A stretch of 64,000 bases of DNA from Pseudoalteromonas byunsanensis (lineage in GTDB: Bacteria; Pseudomonadota; Gammaproteobacteria; Enterobacterales; Alteromonadaceae): NCBI RefSeq assembly GCF_001854475.1, contig NZ_MNAN01000037.1, positions 62,001-126,000 of the forward strand, read 5' to 3'. Positions 25,195 to 34,774 of this stretch are shown in pieces (within the stretch, counting starts at the first letter, position 1; every line of letters starts with the position of its first letter). The position numbers were made by a program, and so were the translations under genes. The notes beneath the pieces were generated by a model. That model was not told the DNA's origin. It did not search any database and was given only the letters and a program-made list of their open reading frames with translations.

Positions 25195-26895
25195 ATGCGT
25201 TGCATACGCAAAATACTATGTTGCAGTATCGTGATGGTAGCGATGTTATGTTCTATCAGTTTTGCACAATCAAAAAGCGAAAACCCTATTTTAAACTTTA
25301 TTGGTGGTGCGTTTGATAGCTGGGGTAAATCTGAGTTTTTAGGCTTAATTGGGTTAGGTGGACACGGTGCGACCAGCGCCCAAATTGGTCAAGTTATTGA
25401 TATGCTTAACGACATAGAGCAGCAGATAGGAGAAGAACAGCAAGAACTTGTTGAATTGCAGGGTGAATTTTTCCAGTTAGAAAGTAAAATTGATAACAAC
25501 GAATTAAAGTCACAACTGCAAATGATTTTGACATTGGAAGAGTCTGTTAACACACACTGGACTGGGTTCAGTAATGATGTTGGAGGGTTAAGCACCTTTG
25601 CAGATATCGCCAAATCACAGTCCACATTGGCCAAGTTACAAAAGTTTGCTGATCAGAACTTGATGTGTAGCCTAGGAGAAAACTCGGATCTTTTGAGCAA
25701 CCTAAACGCAGACGGCCACTTTGCGTCGGGTTTGCAAGCATACAAAACGGTACTTGGTGATAATCTAGATACATTAACTAGTCAAAGTAATTACTCACAA
25801 ACATTAGAGTCATACAATAACTCCTTGCAGATGTACTTATTTAAAGTCGTAGCATCACTGCAAATGAGTTATACAATGCAAAACACCTATTTGTACCTAA
25901 GTTATAATGCCTCCGGCTTTGAGGATTTAACATTCTGTATTCCTGGGATAACCGCAAAGAGTTACACGGCAGATTTAAATGCGCTTAATTCATACTATCA
26001 AAAACAGATCAACAACTTGGTACTTGCAGTTATCCCAGAGTTAATTTCAGATGATTGGAGCGCATTAACCTACCCTCGCGGTACCGATATAAACCCGCAA
26101 ATGGCGAACACCCTATCATGGACTGGGCCTGATGGTAGCAACAAGCACATTATTGGTGGTGGATGGGCAAACTCGTGCCGTATATACAGTTGGGTTGGCG
26201 TGGATAACTCCCCTTATACTAAAGGTATCTATACATCCGAAACCCTTGCAGCTCAGTGCCATGGTGAGCAACAACAAATAGATTATAAACAGTACTGTGT
26301 TGTCGATAGTCACAATAACGCCATCAGTGCCTTTATAGGTAAAGACAAACAAGGCAGCACAAAGACCGCATTACAATGTGTAAACTACCAAGCAGCTGAC
26401 TACGACTCTGATTATAAAACAGATGTATTAAGCCCAACCCCTTGGTTTTTTACTGGTGACACTGATGCTAAATTTTATTATTACCCCGGTGGCATGGAGT
26501 CGTTTCCAACGGCACCTAGCATCAACTTTAATGGTCTTGGTGATCATATGCACCAACATAATGATGGCGCATATGTAGAAACTGCAAAAATAATCTATCC
26601 AGACACTATAGGGCCACAAGGGAGATACTTATTTTATTTTCAATATAATGGTACCGAGAACTCAGAGAAAACCTCTACTCATAGCATCTTGTATATCAAT
26701 GGGGAGATGCACCAGAAAGGTTTCCACTACCACTGGAACATGACCTTGAGCTGCCAGGTTAACGATGATTTCTGTTGGGTGATGGATTCAGATAAAAACT
26801 CATTATGTGTAGGTGGTGATCAACTAAAACTTACCATTAAAAGCAGTGGAGATGATAAAGCAAACATCCAGTACGTAGGAGACAATTGCTCTTAA
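25195..26895 (+). CDS. Large secreted protein with helical N-terminal domain, unknown function
   Basis: 566 residues, AAGGA before the ATG. Signal peptide to about residue 24 (FAQ-SKS). A glycine-rich hydrophobic stretch 'FLGLIGLGGHGATSAQIG' (about 48-66) is followed by coiled coil 'MLNDIEQQIGEEQQELVELQ' and more helices to about 280. The C-terminal 280 residues look beta-rich, with aromatic residues, about ten cysteines and 'MHQHNDGAYVETAKIIYPD'. The layout (helical bundle with a hydrophobic segment, then a beta module) recalls some pore-forming toxins and surface-binding proteins, but no family is recognised and this is inference. It stands alone. Confidence 0.7.
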   Translation: MRCIRKILCCSIVMVAMLCSISFAQSKSENPILNFIGGAFDSWGKSEFLGLIGLGGHGATSAQIGQVIDMLNDIEQQIGEEQQELVELQGEFFQLESKIDNNELKSQLQMILTLEESVNTHWTGFSNDVGGLSTFADIAKSQSTLAKLQKFADQNLMCSLGENSDLLSNLNADGHFASGLQAYKTVLGDNLDTLTSQSNYSQTLESYNNSLQMYLFKVVASLQMSYTMQNTYLYLSYNASGFEDLTFCIPGITAKSYTADLNALNSYYQKQINNLVLAVIPELISDDWSALTYPRGTDINPQMANTLSWTGPDGSNKHIIGGGWANSCRIYSWVGVDNSPYTKGIYTSETLAAQCHGEQQQIDYKQYCVVDSHNNAISAFIGKDKQGSTKTALQCVNYQAADYDSDYKTDVLSPTPWFFTGDTDAKFYYYPGGMESFPTAPSINFNGLGDHMHQHNDGAYVETAKIIYPDTIGPQGRYLFYFQYNGTENSEKTSTHSILYINGEMHQKGFHYHWNMTLSCQVNDDFCWVMDSDKNSLCVGGDQLKLTIKSSGDDKANIQYVGDNCS

Positions 26896-27272
26896 AACCA
26901 ACACTGTAGCCTTTTATGATTAAAACAGCCCATCAGCCAGTGACAAAGACGACTTTGGCATTTGGCTTGATGCGGCTGCCAGGCGATTAGCTTGATCTAC
27001 CAATTATATTAAACTATCTACAACAGCCTTTGAGTCATACGACGATTGATAGGCCACATAAGAAATACCGCGGTTACGATAAAACTAACATTTGAGCTAA
27101 CAATCAATATTGATATTGCTAGCGAGTAAGTGTCCATAATTCGCCCTTATGCTTGATAACAAAATTAAGCACCGAAAACATCCAACGTAAACACAAAAAA
27201 ACAGGTACAACACTTTGAGTTTTTACTTTAAAGTAAAGCCAGAATACAAGGTAAAACTCATGGAAAGACTGT
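26896..27272. other. 377-base gap, nothing recognised
   Basis: No gene, strong hairpin or repeat was seen. A short minus-strand frame (27119-27301) lacks support. It probably carries the promoter of the small membrane protein that follows. Confidence 0.5.
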
Positions 27273-27701
27273 TTGAACATTATTAAATATACCGAACTCA
27301 CTGCTTTATCTTATCTCGTGATAAGCGCTCCCGTATTTGCTTTGTTAGCCGTGCTATTTGGTGTGTCAACGTTTGATATCTATTCCATCACCCTGCTTAT
27401 TTTTATCGACTTAGTCGCCAAAGCCGTACCCTACTTTATTTTATACCTAGGTACAAAGGTGCCACACAACCAATACAGTAAAGTATTCTTCTATGCATTT
27501 TTGGTATTTACCTCACTGATAATGGCGCTAATGTACTTTACGCTGTTCATCCATGATTTTGTTGACGCCACCAGCGGGCCGCTGTCTGGTGTGGTGCTCA
27601 TCACCCCCTATGTTTTGCTGATCCCGTTATGCGCAGCCATCGGTGCATTGAGTGTGATCGCAGTGAAATTTACCCAAAACAAATTCTCACAGTCAAATTA
27701 G
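27273..27701 (+). CDS. Hypothetical four-helix membrane protein
   Basis: 142 residues from a TTG with GGAAAG about eight bases upstream; no ATG is available in frame. Four transmembrane helices at about residues 10-31, 38-59, 70-92 and 104-130, with short loops and a basic C-terminal tail. No family is recognised. The start codon is uncertain. Confidence 0.6.
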   Translation: MNIIKYTELTALSYLVISAPVFALLAVLFGVSTFDIYSITLLIFIDLVAKAVPYFILYLGTKVPHNQYSKVFFYAFLVFTSLIMALMYFTLFIHDFVDATSGPLSGVVLITPYVLLIPLCAAIGALSVIAVKFTQNKFSQSN

Positions 27702-27963
27702 TGTGAGCTAGAAGATGCCTCGTTCGGTTACTCGGTACACAATCGTCGATCAACCTGTTGAAAGCGACTAAACTACACTTAAGGTACATAGCAGGTGACC
27801 TATTGCTTTTATGGCTTGTTATCACACGATGAAAAAACAGCCAGAACGTTATCATAACTCATTGAAAAGTATAATTTGTCATGTTGGTGGCTCAAAGCTG
27901 ACGTTACTATTTTTGCACATTTACCTTAGGCTCCGTTCAAACACAACAGCAAGGACTAGAACA

Positions 27964-28440
27964 GTGATTATTAGAAAATTAAGATTACAAAGAGGTTGGT
28001 CTCAGGAACAATTGGCGCAATTAAGTGGCCTCAGTTTGAGAACAATTCAGCGCATCGAACGAGGTCAAACGCCAAGTTTAGAATCGCTTAAGTCTTTAGC
28101 TGCTGTTTTTGAAACCACAGTTGCCAGTCTTCAACAGGAGCTAACGATGAAAACCAACACAGATACAGCCGCTTTTAGCGACCAAGAAAACAAAGTTATC
28201 GAGCAAGTATGGGCAATTAAAGCGTTTTACAGTCACTTGATACAGTATGGGGTAACCATCATTACGTTGTTTATCATTAACTACTTCGTATCACCTCACT
28301 ATTACTGGGCTTGGTGGGTTGCCTTGGGTTGGGGTGTGGGTGTCATCAGCCATGCGCTCGATACGTACGAAGTATTTAATCTATTTGGCGCCAAGTGGGA
28401 AAAACATCAAATAGAGAAACGCCTAGGCAGAAAGCTATAA
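27964..28440 (+). CDS. XRE-type regulator fused to a 2TM domain
   Basis: 158 residues from GTG 27964, preceded by AAGGA; the upstream in-frame extension has no such site. Residues about 3-58 are an XRE helix-turn-helix: 'LRLQRGWSQEQLAQLSGLSL' then 'RTIQRIERGQTPSLESLKSLA'. Residues about 75-158 are the '2TM' domain: two membrane helices ('YGVTIITLFIINYFV' and 'WAWWVALGWGVGVISHAL') ending in 'WEKHQIEKRL'. It is a membrane-tethered DNA-binding protein of unknown target. It is the last gene before the RADAR module and ends 32 bases before its left boundary hairpin. Confidence 0.87.
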   Translation: MIIRKLRLQRGWSQEQLAQLSGLSLRTIQRIERGQTPSLESLKSLAAVFETTVASLQQELTMKTNTDTAAFSDQENKVIEQVWAIKAFYSHLIQYGVTIITLFIINYFVSPHYYWAWWVALGWGVGVISHALDTYEVFNLFGAKWEKHQIEKRLGRKL

Positions 28441-28471
28441 AATATATTTAATGATTTCTGCTAGTTACACT

Positions 28472-28517
28472 AACAACACCGTTTCAGTAACCACATGCAT
28501 ACTGAGACGGTGTTGTT
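28472..28517. terminator. Terminator-like hairpin, left copy of a repeated boundary element
   Basis: AACAACACCGTTTCAGT pairs with ACTGAGACGGTGTTGTT (17 bp, two G-T or mismatched positions). Nearly the same hairpin occurs at 34778-34817 on the far side of the RADAR operon. It can end transcription of the XRE-2TM gene. Confidence 0.75.
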
Positions 28518-28525
28518 GCTGAACG

Positions 28526-28600
28526 CTAGTTATTTACCTTACCGGGTAGGCTGAAATCCATATCACTAATACCAATAATTACAAAAAGGTATACAGACAT
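28526..28600 (-). pseudogene. Remnant of the 3' end of the 34841-35584 gene family
   Basis: The minus strand reads MSVYLFVIIGISDMD then FSLPGKVNN and a stop. The C-terminus of the secreted protein at 34841-35584 reads VVNVMDIASGNLSLPGKVNK. Both are followed by the same hairpin at a similar distance. This is therefore a broken copy of that gene's last 20 or so codons, left on the other side of the inserted operon. Confidence 0.7.
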
Positions 28601-28641
28601 ACCAGCTCGGTCTCAAAACTTAGATAACTAAACGCATTGTG

Positions 28642-28670
28642 TTGCAATAAATAATTCAATTTCATACTAT
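28642..28670 (+). promoter_or_regulatory. Candidate promoter of the RADAR operon
   Basis: TTGCAA (28642-28647) and TACTAT (28665-28670) are separated by 17 bases, a good sigma-70 spacing. They lie about 165 bases before the first gene. No clear operator is visible. Confidence 0.45.
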
Positions 28671-28835
28671 GTTATCGATTTGTTATCTAAGGAAGTGTCG
28701 TCAAGGAAAGAGCACTAAAGCCTCCACGGCTTCATTCGCTTAAACTCCTTTAAGTTGCGTTATTCACGTCTCCTTTGCACCCCTGTATAGCAATACCCGT
28801 TTTAGTGTTAAGGGCACTTCATTGGAAGAAAACGT

Positions 28836-29519
28836 ATGACAGAAAAATATGAACCACTTTCGCCTGATTTTGACAAATTGATAGCCGATTATTACGAACA
28901 TTTTAAAAGCCAAGCTGCAAAGTATTACCAGCCACATAAACTAACTCGCCGAGCGGCCACAAGCGCCAGTTTTTTTATTCTTATTAGCGCCTGTTACATG
29001 CTCGCATCTTTGAGTCTATTTCAAAACACACCTGTTGGGAGTCTAAGTCGGCTCGGCGATACTCTTTTTTTTGACATTCCCTATCCAAAGATAGCGACAG
29101 CACTACTTAGCCTTGTAATTTTCGCCGTAGCTCAACTAATTTGCAAAAGCACACTATGTGACCGTTATCGCGTCTACTTTTTCATTGTTTCAACAGGTTT
29201 AGCCGCGCTGGTATTTTTCGAATGGCAGGAGGTAATGCCAATCTTCTTTGCTTTGGGGTTAGTCATTTTTATTCTCTCTTACTCTATCAATCGCAAGTTT
29301 GGTTACACGCGCGCTTGGTCAAGAAACAGGCTCTACGCCGAAAAGGTACGCTTCCTTGATGCACGCTTCAAGTCCGGAGTCATTTTTAGAGACAAAGCCC
29401 ACGAAGAGTTGTTCAAGCTTTTAGAGCAATTCGAAGAACAAACCCATCTAGACACCATGAATGATTATATCAGCTACGGTAACTCGGCATTCAATGTCTT
29501 GAAAGGATTAAGGAAATAA
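28836..29519 (+). CDS. RADAR accessory membrane protein (RdrC/RdrD-type)
   Basis: 227 residues. Four hydrophobic segments: about 46-66, 88-108, 115-132 and 136-153. A soluble C-terminal part follows, with 'YTRAWSRNRLYAEKVRFLDA' and 'FEEQTHLDTMNDYISYGNSA'. RADAR operons are known to carry an optional third gene, either a SLATT-domain membrane protein (RdrD) or a Csx27-like membrane protein (RdrC). The post-helix charged region fits a SLATT protein, while four helices fit a Csx27-like one; I cannot decide. The rdrA ATG follows two bases after its stop, so they are one operon. Possible role: membrane effector or anchor. Confidence 0.75.
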   Translation: MTEKYEPLSPDFDKLIADYYEHFKSQAAKYYQPHKLTRRAATSASFFILISACYMLASLSLFQNTPVGSLSRLGDTLFFDIPYPKIATALLSLVIFAVAQLICKSTLCDRYRVYFFIVSTGLAALVFFEWQEVMPIFFALGLVIFILSYSINRKFGYTRAWSRNRLYAEKVRFLDARFKSGVIFRDKAHEELFKLLEQFEEQTHLDTMNDYISYGNSAFNVLKGLRK

Positions 29520-29521
29520 CT

Positions 29522-32236
29522 ATGAGCCAAACCCATATATTAAACCTCGATAAAAGCGAATTTAGAGACGATTACGTTACTGAGGGCAATCTGGATGAGT
29601 TTTGGCAAGATGAGGCCAGAGAGGGCTTAATAAGCCGGCTACAAACCTGTTTAGCTGAAGCAAAACACTATGCACAAAGCAGAGCTGATAATCCAAATGA
29701 AACCTGGCTCTCTCATAACGCCATTTTAGTCTCAGGGCAACGAGGTACGGGTAAAACCGTGTTTTTAAGAAACAGTCGTGCGATATGGAAAAATGCTAAC
29801 AGACAACCCCGTGCTGGCAAAAATTCACTGTACTTTTTAGATGTTATAGACCCCACCATGCTGATCAATGAAGATACCTTCGCCAGTGTGGTAATTGCGC
29901 GAATATACAGTGAAGTAGAGCGACATATGCGCAACCACGCATACACGGAAAACGTCAAAAATAGTCGAGGCGATAAAAACCGATTTACCCAAGCATTAAA
30001 AAATCTGGCTGATTCGTTAGGCAAAGCGCAAGACTTTAACGGCTGCACCGGCATTGATAAAATTCAGCAATACAAATCTGGCATACAGATTGAATCTTTT
30101 TTCCATGAATTTGTTGAAATATCAATTAAAATTCTTGGCTGCCAAGCCATTGTGTTACGCGTTGATGATGTTGACATGGCACTGGAACGCGCCTTTGAAG
30201 TGGTGGACGATGTACGCCGCTTGCTTGGCTGTCCTTACATCATCCCGATTGTAAGTGGCGATATGCGCCTGTACGAGCATATGACGCAGGTGCATTTTGA
30301 CGACAAATCCTATAAAAAACACCGTCACAATCGCGCGTTAATCAATGAAGGTAAAGCCGTTACCAATGAACTAACAACCGCTTATTTGACCAAAGTCTTT
30401 CCCAATCAAATGCGCATCTCACTACTGCCCATTAGCCGATTAATCAATGACTTATCTATTAAACAACAAGTTGGCAGCGAATGCTTTACCTACCCAATTA
30501 AAGAGTATGATCGCCTATTGTTTACAGCCTTCTATCCGCTGTGCCATAACCAAGAAATATTACAAAACTGGCCCGAGCCGGAATCATCGCGAGAACTGGT
30601 GCAACTGGTAAGAACAATTCCCCCAAGCCACGTAATCGGCTCGAAAGGGCCACATACAATGTACAGCCCTGACAAACAAACCTTATGGGGTAGCTTTGCG
30701 AGTTGGGCCGAACAAAAGAAGAATGGAGTTGCCTATACCAATGCCGCTTCTTATCTAACTCTAATGAGCCGAGGGACCAAACAACTATTTGATATTCAAA
30801 AATTGCTAGCATTTAACCCAAAAATGCAGATGAATAAAGAACTCTACCCATGGGCCAAAGCTGATTTTTATAAGCAACAAACCTCTGAAATTAACCAGAT
30901 CGAAAGCGAAAAGGATCGAACTAACAATAGAGATATTCTTGACTCTGTATTTAACCGATATTCTGTAACGCTAAGAAGCATGCCGCCACTAGAGTTCTTT
31001 GATATCACTAAGCTCTATATTAGTCGTAGAACTATCAAATATATGCTCAAAGCGAGTACACAAAACGTCCAAGATAAAGGTAAAAATGAAGGGCCAATTA
31101 CAGAGACCCCTATCGTGCCAACAGAGCAACTGCTTCTGGACGTATTCACCCATGGTGATTTTTATTCCACCCTGTCCAACACTTACCAATTTGTATTTAT
31201 GAGTCGTGCCTTTGAGCTAATCGCCTATTCATTTTTATCACCCACAGCTGATGAAGAAAACTTAAAGGAGAATATACTGGCGATACTTAATAGGGCCCCT
31301 TTTTATTCAATTTTTAATATCAATAAGACCAAGGCCGTATTTGCCGATGAGATCGAATCAGATATAGATGAGCTAGAACACAATCACACAACTAAAATGT
31401 CAACAGCAACAGAGCTCAGTGCACGAATCGCCAAGTGGCACACCGAGCATAAAGCGTTATTTGACAAAGTTGACACCAGTCAGCTCACCGCGCTATTTGC
31501 GTATATGTTTAATAAAACCTTTACTGCATTTAACTTATTTAAATACCATAAGTTATTGAAGTCTAAAAAAGACTATGAAGATGAACATCTCTCCGATTTG
31601 GTAACCCGCTTTAGCTATATGTTACTTAATTCAGCTTATAGTGCGGGCATACAAGGGGAAGCAATTACAGCGAATGTTGCTCAAACGGTTAAGTATGAAA
31701 CAATCCGTGACAAAGCAAAACTTGCACAAACCGATAGAACTTTAATGCGCAATAAGCCTTTACTCGAACTTGAATCTCAAGATACAGACTCTAAAAAAGC
31801 TGATATGTCAAAGCTAGCACTGACATTTTGCCTAGCGCTTGAGCAACATCCAATAATGACACTAGGTCACCTAGATAAAGGCAAAAGCCTTATTCTCGGA
31901 AAATACCAAGAGCCAACAGTGGCGATAAATGAACCGCTTGTTACGATAGCTCCAGGAGATGAGAACACACCTAACAGCATCGATATAGCTTTAGATAAAC
32001 TACTGACAATCTACAAAAAAGAAAAGCCAAAGGGTACCGCAACAGCACTCGATGTAATGCAATGGCTCGCTTCTAACAAATTTCGCGTTATCAAACAATC
32101 ACCGGATCTAAGCTGGCTATTTAAAGTACCCGGAATCACTTTAAGGCGACACCGCGAAAAAGGTGACAGGGAGATAAAAAACAAAAAGTCTTATAAAGGC
32201 AAACTCCTTGCAGCCCTTATAAGTGGCATATCATAA
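29522..32236 (+). CDS. rdrA: RADAR ATPase RdrA
   Basis: 904 residues, AAGGAAA before the ATG. P-loop NTPase: Walker A 'GQRGTGKT' at about residues 72-79, Walker B 'LRVDDVDMAL' with Asp 215/216/218, then 'VVDDVRRLLGCPYIIPIVSGD' in two pieces, the sensor-1 area. The long C-terminal part is helical. Length and placement directly before rdrB match RdrA of RADAR, which forms a ring that works with RdrB to edit adenosine during phage infection. Its stop shares one base with the rdrB start, so translation is coupled. Confidence 0.92.
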   Translation: MSQTHILNLDKSEFRDDYVTEGNLDEFWQDEAREGLISRLQTCLAEAKHYAQSRADNPNETWLSHNAILVSGQRGTGKTVFLRNSRAIWKNANRQPRAGKNSLYFLDVIDPTMLINEDTFASVVIARIYSEVERHMRNHAYTENVKNSRGDKNRFTQALKNLADSLGKAQDFNGCTGIDKIQQYKSGIQIESFFHEFVEISIKILGCQAIVLRVDDVDMALERAFEVVDDVRRLLGCPYIIPIVSGDMRLYEHMTQVHFDDKSYKKHRHNRALINEGKAVTNELTTAYLTKVFPNQMRISLLPISRLINDLSIKQQVGSECFTYPIKEYDRLLFTAFYPLCHNQEILQNWPEPESSRELVQLVRTIPPSHVIGSKGPHTMYSPDKQTLWGSFASWAEQKKNGVAYTNAASYLTLMSRGTKQLFDIQKLLAFNPKMQMNKELYPWAKADFYKQQTSEINQIESEKDRTNNRDILDSVFNRYSVTLRSMPPLEFFDITKLYISRRTIKYMLKASTQNVQDKGKNEGPITETPIVPTEQLLLDVFTHGDFYSTLSNTYQFVFMSRAFELIAYSFLSPTADEENLKENILAILNRAPFYSIFNINKTKAVFADEIESDIDELEHNHTTKMSTATELSARIAKWHTEHKALFDKVDTSQLTALFAYMFNKTFTAFNLFKYHKLLKSKKDYEDEHLSDLVTRFSYMLLNSAYSAGIQGEAITANVAQTVKYETIRDKAKLAQTDRTLMRNKPLLELESQDTDSKKADMSKLALTFCLALEQHPIMTLGHLDKGKSLILGKYQEPTVAINEPLVTIAPGDENTPNSIDIALDKLLTIYKKEKPKGTATALDVMQWLASNKFRVIKQSPDLSWLFKVPGITLRRHREKGDREIKNKKSYKGKLLAALISGIS

Positions 32237-34725
32237 TGATCTGCACCTCAGACAAATCTGTTGTTGCAGCGGCCGTGCTCACCTCGGATCGTTTACTACA
32301 ACCTGAGGCGGTGTTTACTGACGATACTGTACTTATCCATGCTGTGGCCGATTATCAAAAATATGTAAGCCATACTCTGCGTAGTGATGATATTACACAT
32401 ATGGTTAAGTTACACAGTGTTGGGGCGGATAGCGAAAACTCCGAGCCGCTGCTCAGTGCTCTGGCGGATTACTATTTGCAATGGCAAGGTAACCGCTTTG
32501 AAGTTAGCCCCAAAAAGCTTGACCAATGGCTGGAGCTGCTCACCTTACTTGACCCCAGCTGGGTGATAGCGCAGGCATATAAAGATATAGCTGAACAACA
32601 CGCTGTCAGCAGCCACGATATTATAGCTGCAATCAGCCATTATCAGTGCCCGTTCGCACTGTCAAATGATAGGTATGACCGAGCATATGCCGACAACCAC
32701 GTACATTTGGGTGGTCATGGCTCTTTGAGCCCTTCATTGCTGAGCTTTTCGCTGTATGGACAACAGCTCGACGATAACATTAAGTGGCCAAGACGCAGCG
32801 AATATACCTTATTTGAAAGTAAGGTATTTAAAAAGCAAGATTTACCCATTTGGTGCCATCATTTTGGCAATGAAATTATTGAGCAAGCATTTAATGATTC
32901 TGCAGCCTCCCCTAAGTTATTTAACGCCAACAACGAATTAGACATACAAACCGACAGAGATATTTTTGTTTACCTACAACAAAAGAAAATTCTTACCAAA
33001 GAACAACAGTATTTTGTGGCGGCTCATGATCAGTTTACATCGTCAGCCAAACGATGGCTGTTATATTGTATGGGTGTACTCACATGCACTGATAACATCA
33101 GTCAGCTCAAAAACCTATTTATACGCGTAAGTAGCATATTGAGAAACTATATGGTGGTGTCGGGCGTGGGGTTAACGCAATTTGTTAGTCACTATAGCTT
33201 CAAATCAAGAGACATGCGTGACACTAAGCATCAAAGCCCAAGTAAGATAGATGCGCTGTTCGCCGATATGCAAGGCAATTACTACCGTGAGTTAAGAGCA
33301 ACTCCCTCTTTGTTACTGGGTAGCGACGACTTTCCTACTGATGCTAAATCACTCACCAAAGCGCTACACAGTTTGTATAAACACAGTCTTGAGGAAAATA
33401 TTCACTTTGTGTTGCACTTTACCCGCTCAGGAAATACAACGGATAAGTTTCAAGAGCAAAGACGTAAGATAGTAAAAAGGCAAGTCAATGGGTTACAGGC
33501 ATTCTCTTGTTCTAGCACCTTCTCTGATTATGAATTCAAACAGTTGGGTTTGGCTGATAAAACACCACCAAAAACCTTTGATTTACGCAAAGCCATACGC
33601 GGTTTTGATGTAGCAGGTAATGAAAACGAACTACCTATTGAAGTGTTTGCTCCTGCACTAAGAGTACTACGAGAAGCCAAGTATCAGTCCAAGGGCATCA
33701 TGTTCAACCGTATGCAACGACCCTTTTTAACCGTACATACTGGTGAAGACTTTAGCCATTTACTGTCTGGCTTAAGGGCCATTGATGAAGCCGTTTATTA
33801 TTGCGATTATCAAGCTGGAGACCGTCTAGGCCACGCTCTGGCGCTGGGCGTATTCCCAAGAACGTGGGCTAAACGTCAACGTGTTGCCTACCTGACGTTA
33901 GACGAACACTTAGATAATCTAGTTTGGTGCTATCAAAAAGCGCTTGAAGTGGTACAACAGGTGCCGCAATTTACTGGGGTACTGCAATTGCTTAATGAAA
34001 AAATTCAGTACTGGTGTGCACTTTTATACGGGCAAGAATATACCTGTCGAACACTTTATGAAGCGTGGAAGCTGCGCAGGAATTGTCCTCTAACTGTAAA
34101 CAATAAAAACCTTATGGAGCCGGGTTGGGCCATCGACTTTGACGAATCGGGACGGACAAGTGGGTCGGAGAATGCTTTTGCCCTTTGGCAACAGTATGTG
34201 GGTGATGGCGTGCTACCCAGCCGTTCCAAAGAATCCGTGATGATCCACTGTATACCTAAACCCGGTGAAGAACCTTTTGGCACGGAAAAAGGCATATTTT
34301 TTGATTCTATCTCTGCTGCAGAGCTTGAGCTTTACGAAGCCATTCAAGACTTGCAAATGGAGAAATACGCTGCGCAGGAAGTTATTATTGAAGCCTGCCC
34401 CACCTCAAATATTTACATTGGTCGCTTTAAGCATCATCGAGAACATCCAATTTTCCGTTGGGATCCACCCGAACAAGAATGGATAAGATCAGGTGAGAAG
34501 TTTAATCGTTTTGGCCTGCGCAAAGGAGCAATTGCGGTCTGTGTTAATACTGATGATTCGGCATTAATGCCCACCACGATTCAAAACGAACACCGCATAT
34601 TACAGCAAGCGGCCATTGAATATTACGAAGTAGGCGTTAACAAAGCCGAAATATGGATTGAGCGAATACGAAAAAAAGGCATTGATGTGTTCCAAAGTAA
34701 CCACTTACCTTGGGTGAATGAATAA
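32236..34725 (+). CDS. rdrB: RADAR adenosine deaminase RdrB
   Basis: 829 residues. A divergent, enlarged adenosine deaminase: metal motif 'NHVHLGGHG' (His155, His157), 'TVHTGEDFSHL' (His501, catalytic Glu504), 'DRLGHALALG' (His533), 'EACPTSNIYIG', and 'VNTDDSAL' with Asp773/774. All residues expected for zinc binding and deamination are present. In known RADAR systems RdrB forms a large shell and converts adenosine or ATP to inosine forms, stopping phage growth. Large insertions between motifs are normal for RdrB and absent from housekeeping deaminases. Last gene of the operon. Confidence 0.95.
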   Translation: MICTSDKSVVAAAVLTSDRLLQPEAVFTDDTVLIHAVADYQKYVSHTLRSDDITHMVKLHSVGADSENSEPLLSALADYYLQWQGNRFEVSPKKLDQWLELLTLLDPSWVIAQAYKDIAEQHAVSSHDIIAAISHYQCPFALSNDRYDRAYADNHVHLGGHGSLSPSLLSFSLYGQQLDDNIKWPRRSEYTLFESKVFKKQDLPIWCHHFGNEIIEQAFNDSAASPKLFNANNELDIQTDRDIFVYLQQKKILTKEQQYFVAAHDQFTSSAKRWLLYCMGVLTCTDNISQLKNLFIRVSSILRNYMVVSGVGLTQFVSHYSFKSRDMRDTKHQSPSKIDALFADMQGNYYRELRATPSLLLGSDDFPTDAKSLTKALHSLYKHSLEENIHFVLHFTRSGNTTDKFQEQRRKIVKRQVNGLQAFSCSSTFSDYEFKQLGLADKTPPKTFDLRKAIRGFDVAGNENELPIEVFAPALRVLREAKYQSKGIMFNRMQRPFLTVHTGEDFSHLLSGLRAIDEAVYYCDYQAGDRLGHALALGVFPRTWAKRQRVAYLTLDEHLDNLVWCYQKALEVVQQVPQFTGVLQLLNEKIQYWCALLYGQEYTCRTLYEAWKLRRNCPLTVNNKNLMEPGWAIDFDESGRTSGSENAFALWQQYVGDGVLPSRSKESVMIHCIPKPGEEPFGTEKGIFFDSISAAELELYEAIQDLQMEKYAAQEVIIEACPTSNIYIGRFKHHREHPIFRWDPPEQEWIRSGEKFNRFGLRKGAIAVCVNTDDSALMPTTIQNEHRILQQAAIEYYEVGVNKAEIWIERIRKKGIDVFQSNHLPWVNE

Positions 34726-34774
34726 TGTTTCTACAATAACATCATTCAAAAGGAAGACTCCGTGAAAAACACCG

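Noticed and set aside
29713..30054. A 113-codon minus-strand frame inside rdrA.
   Set aside because: Antisense shadow of the Walker A region of rdrA; no features of its own.
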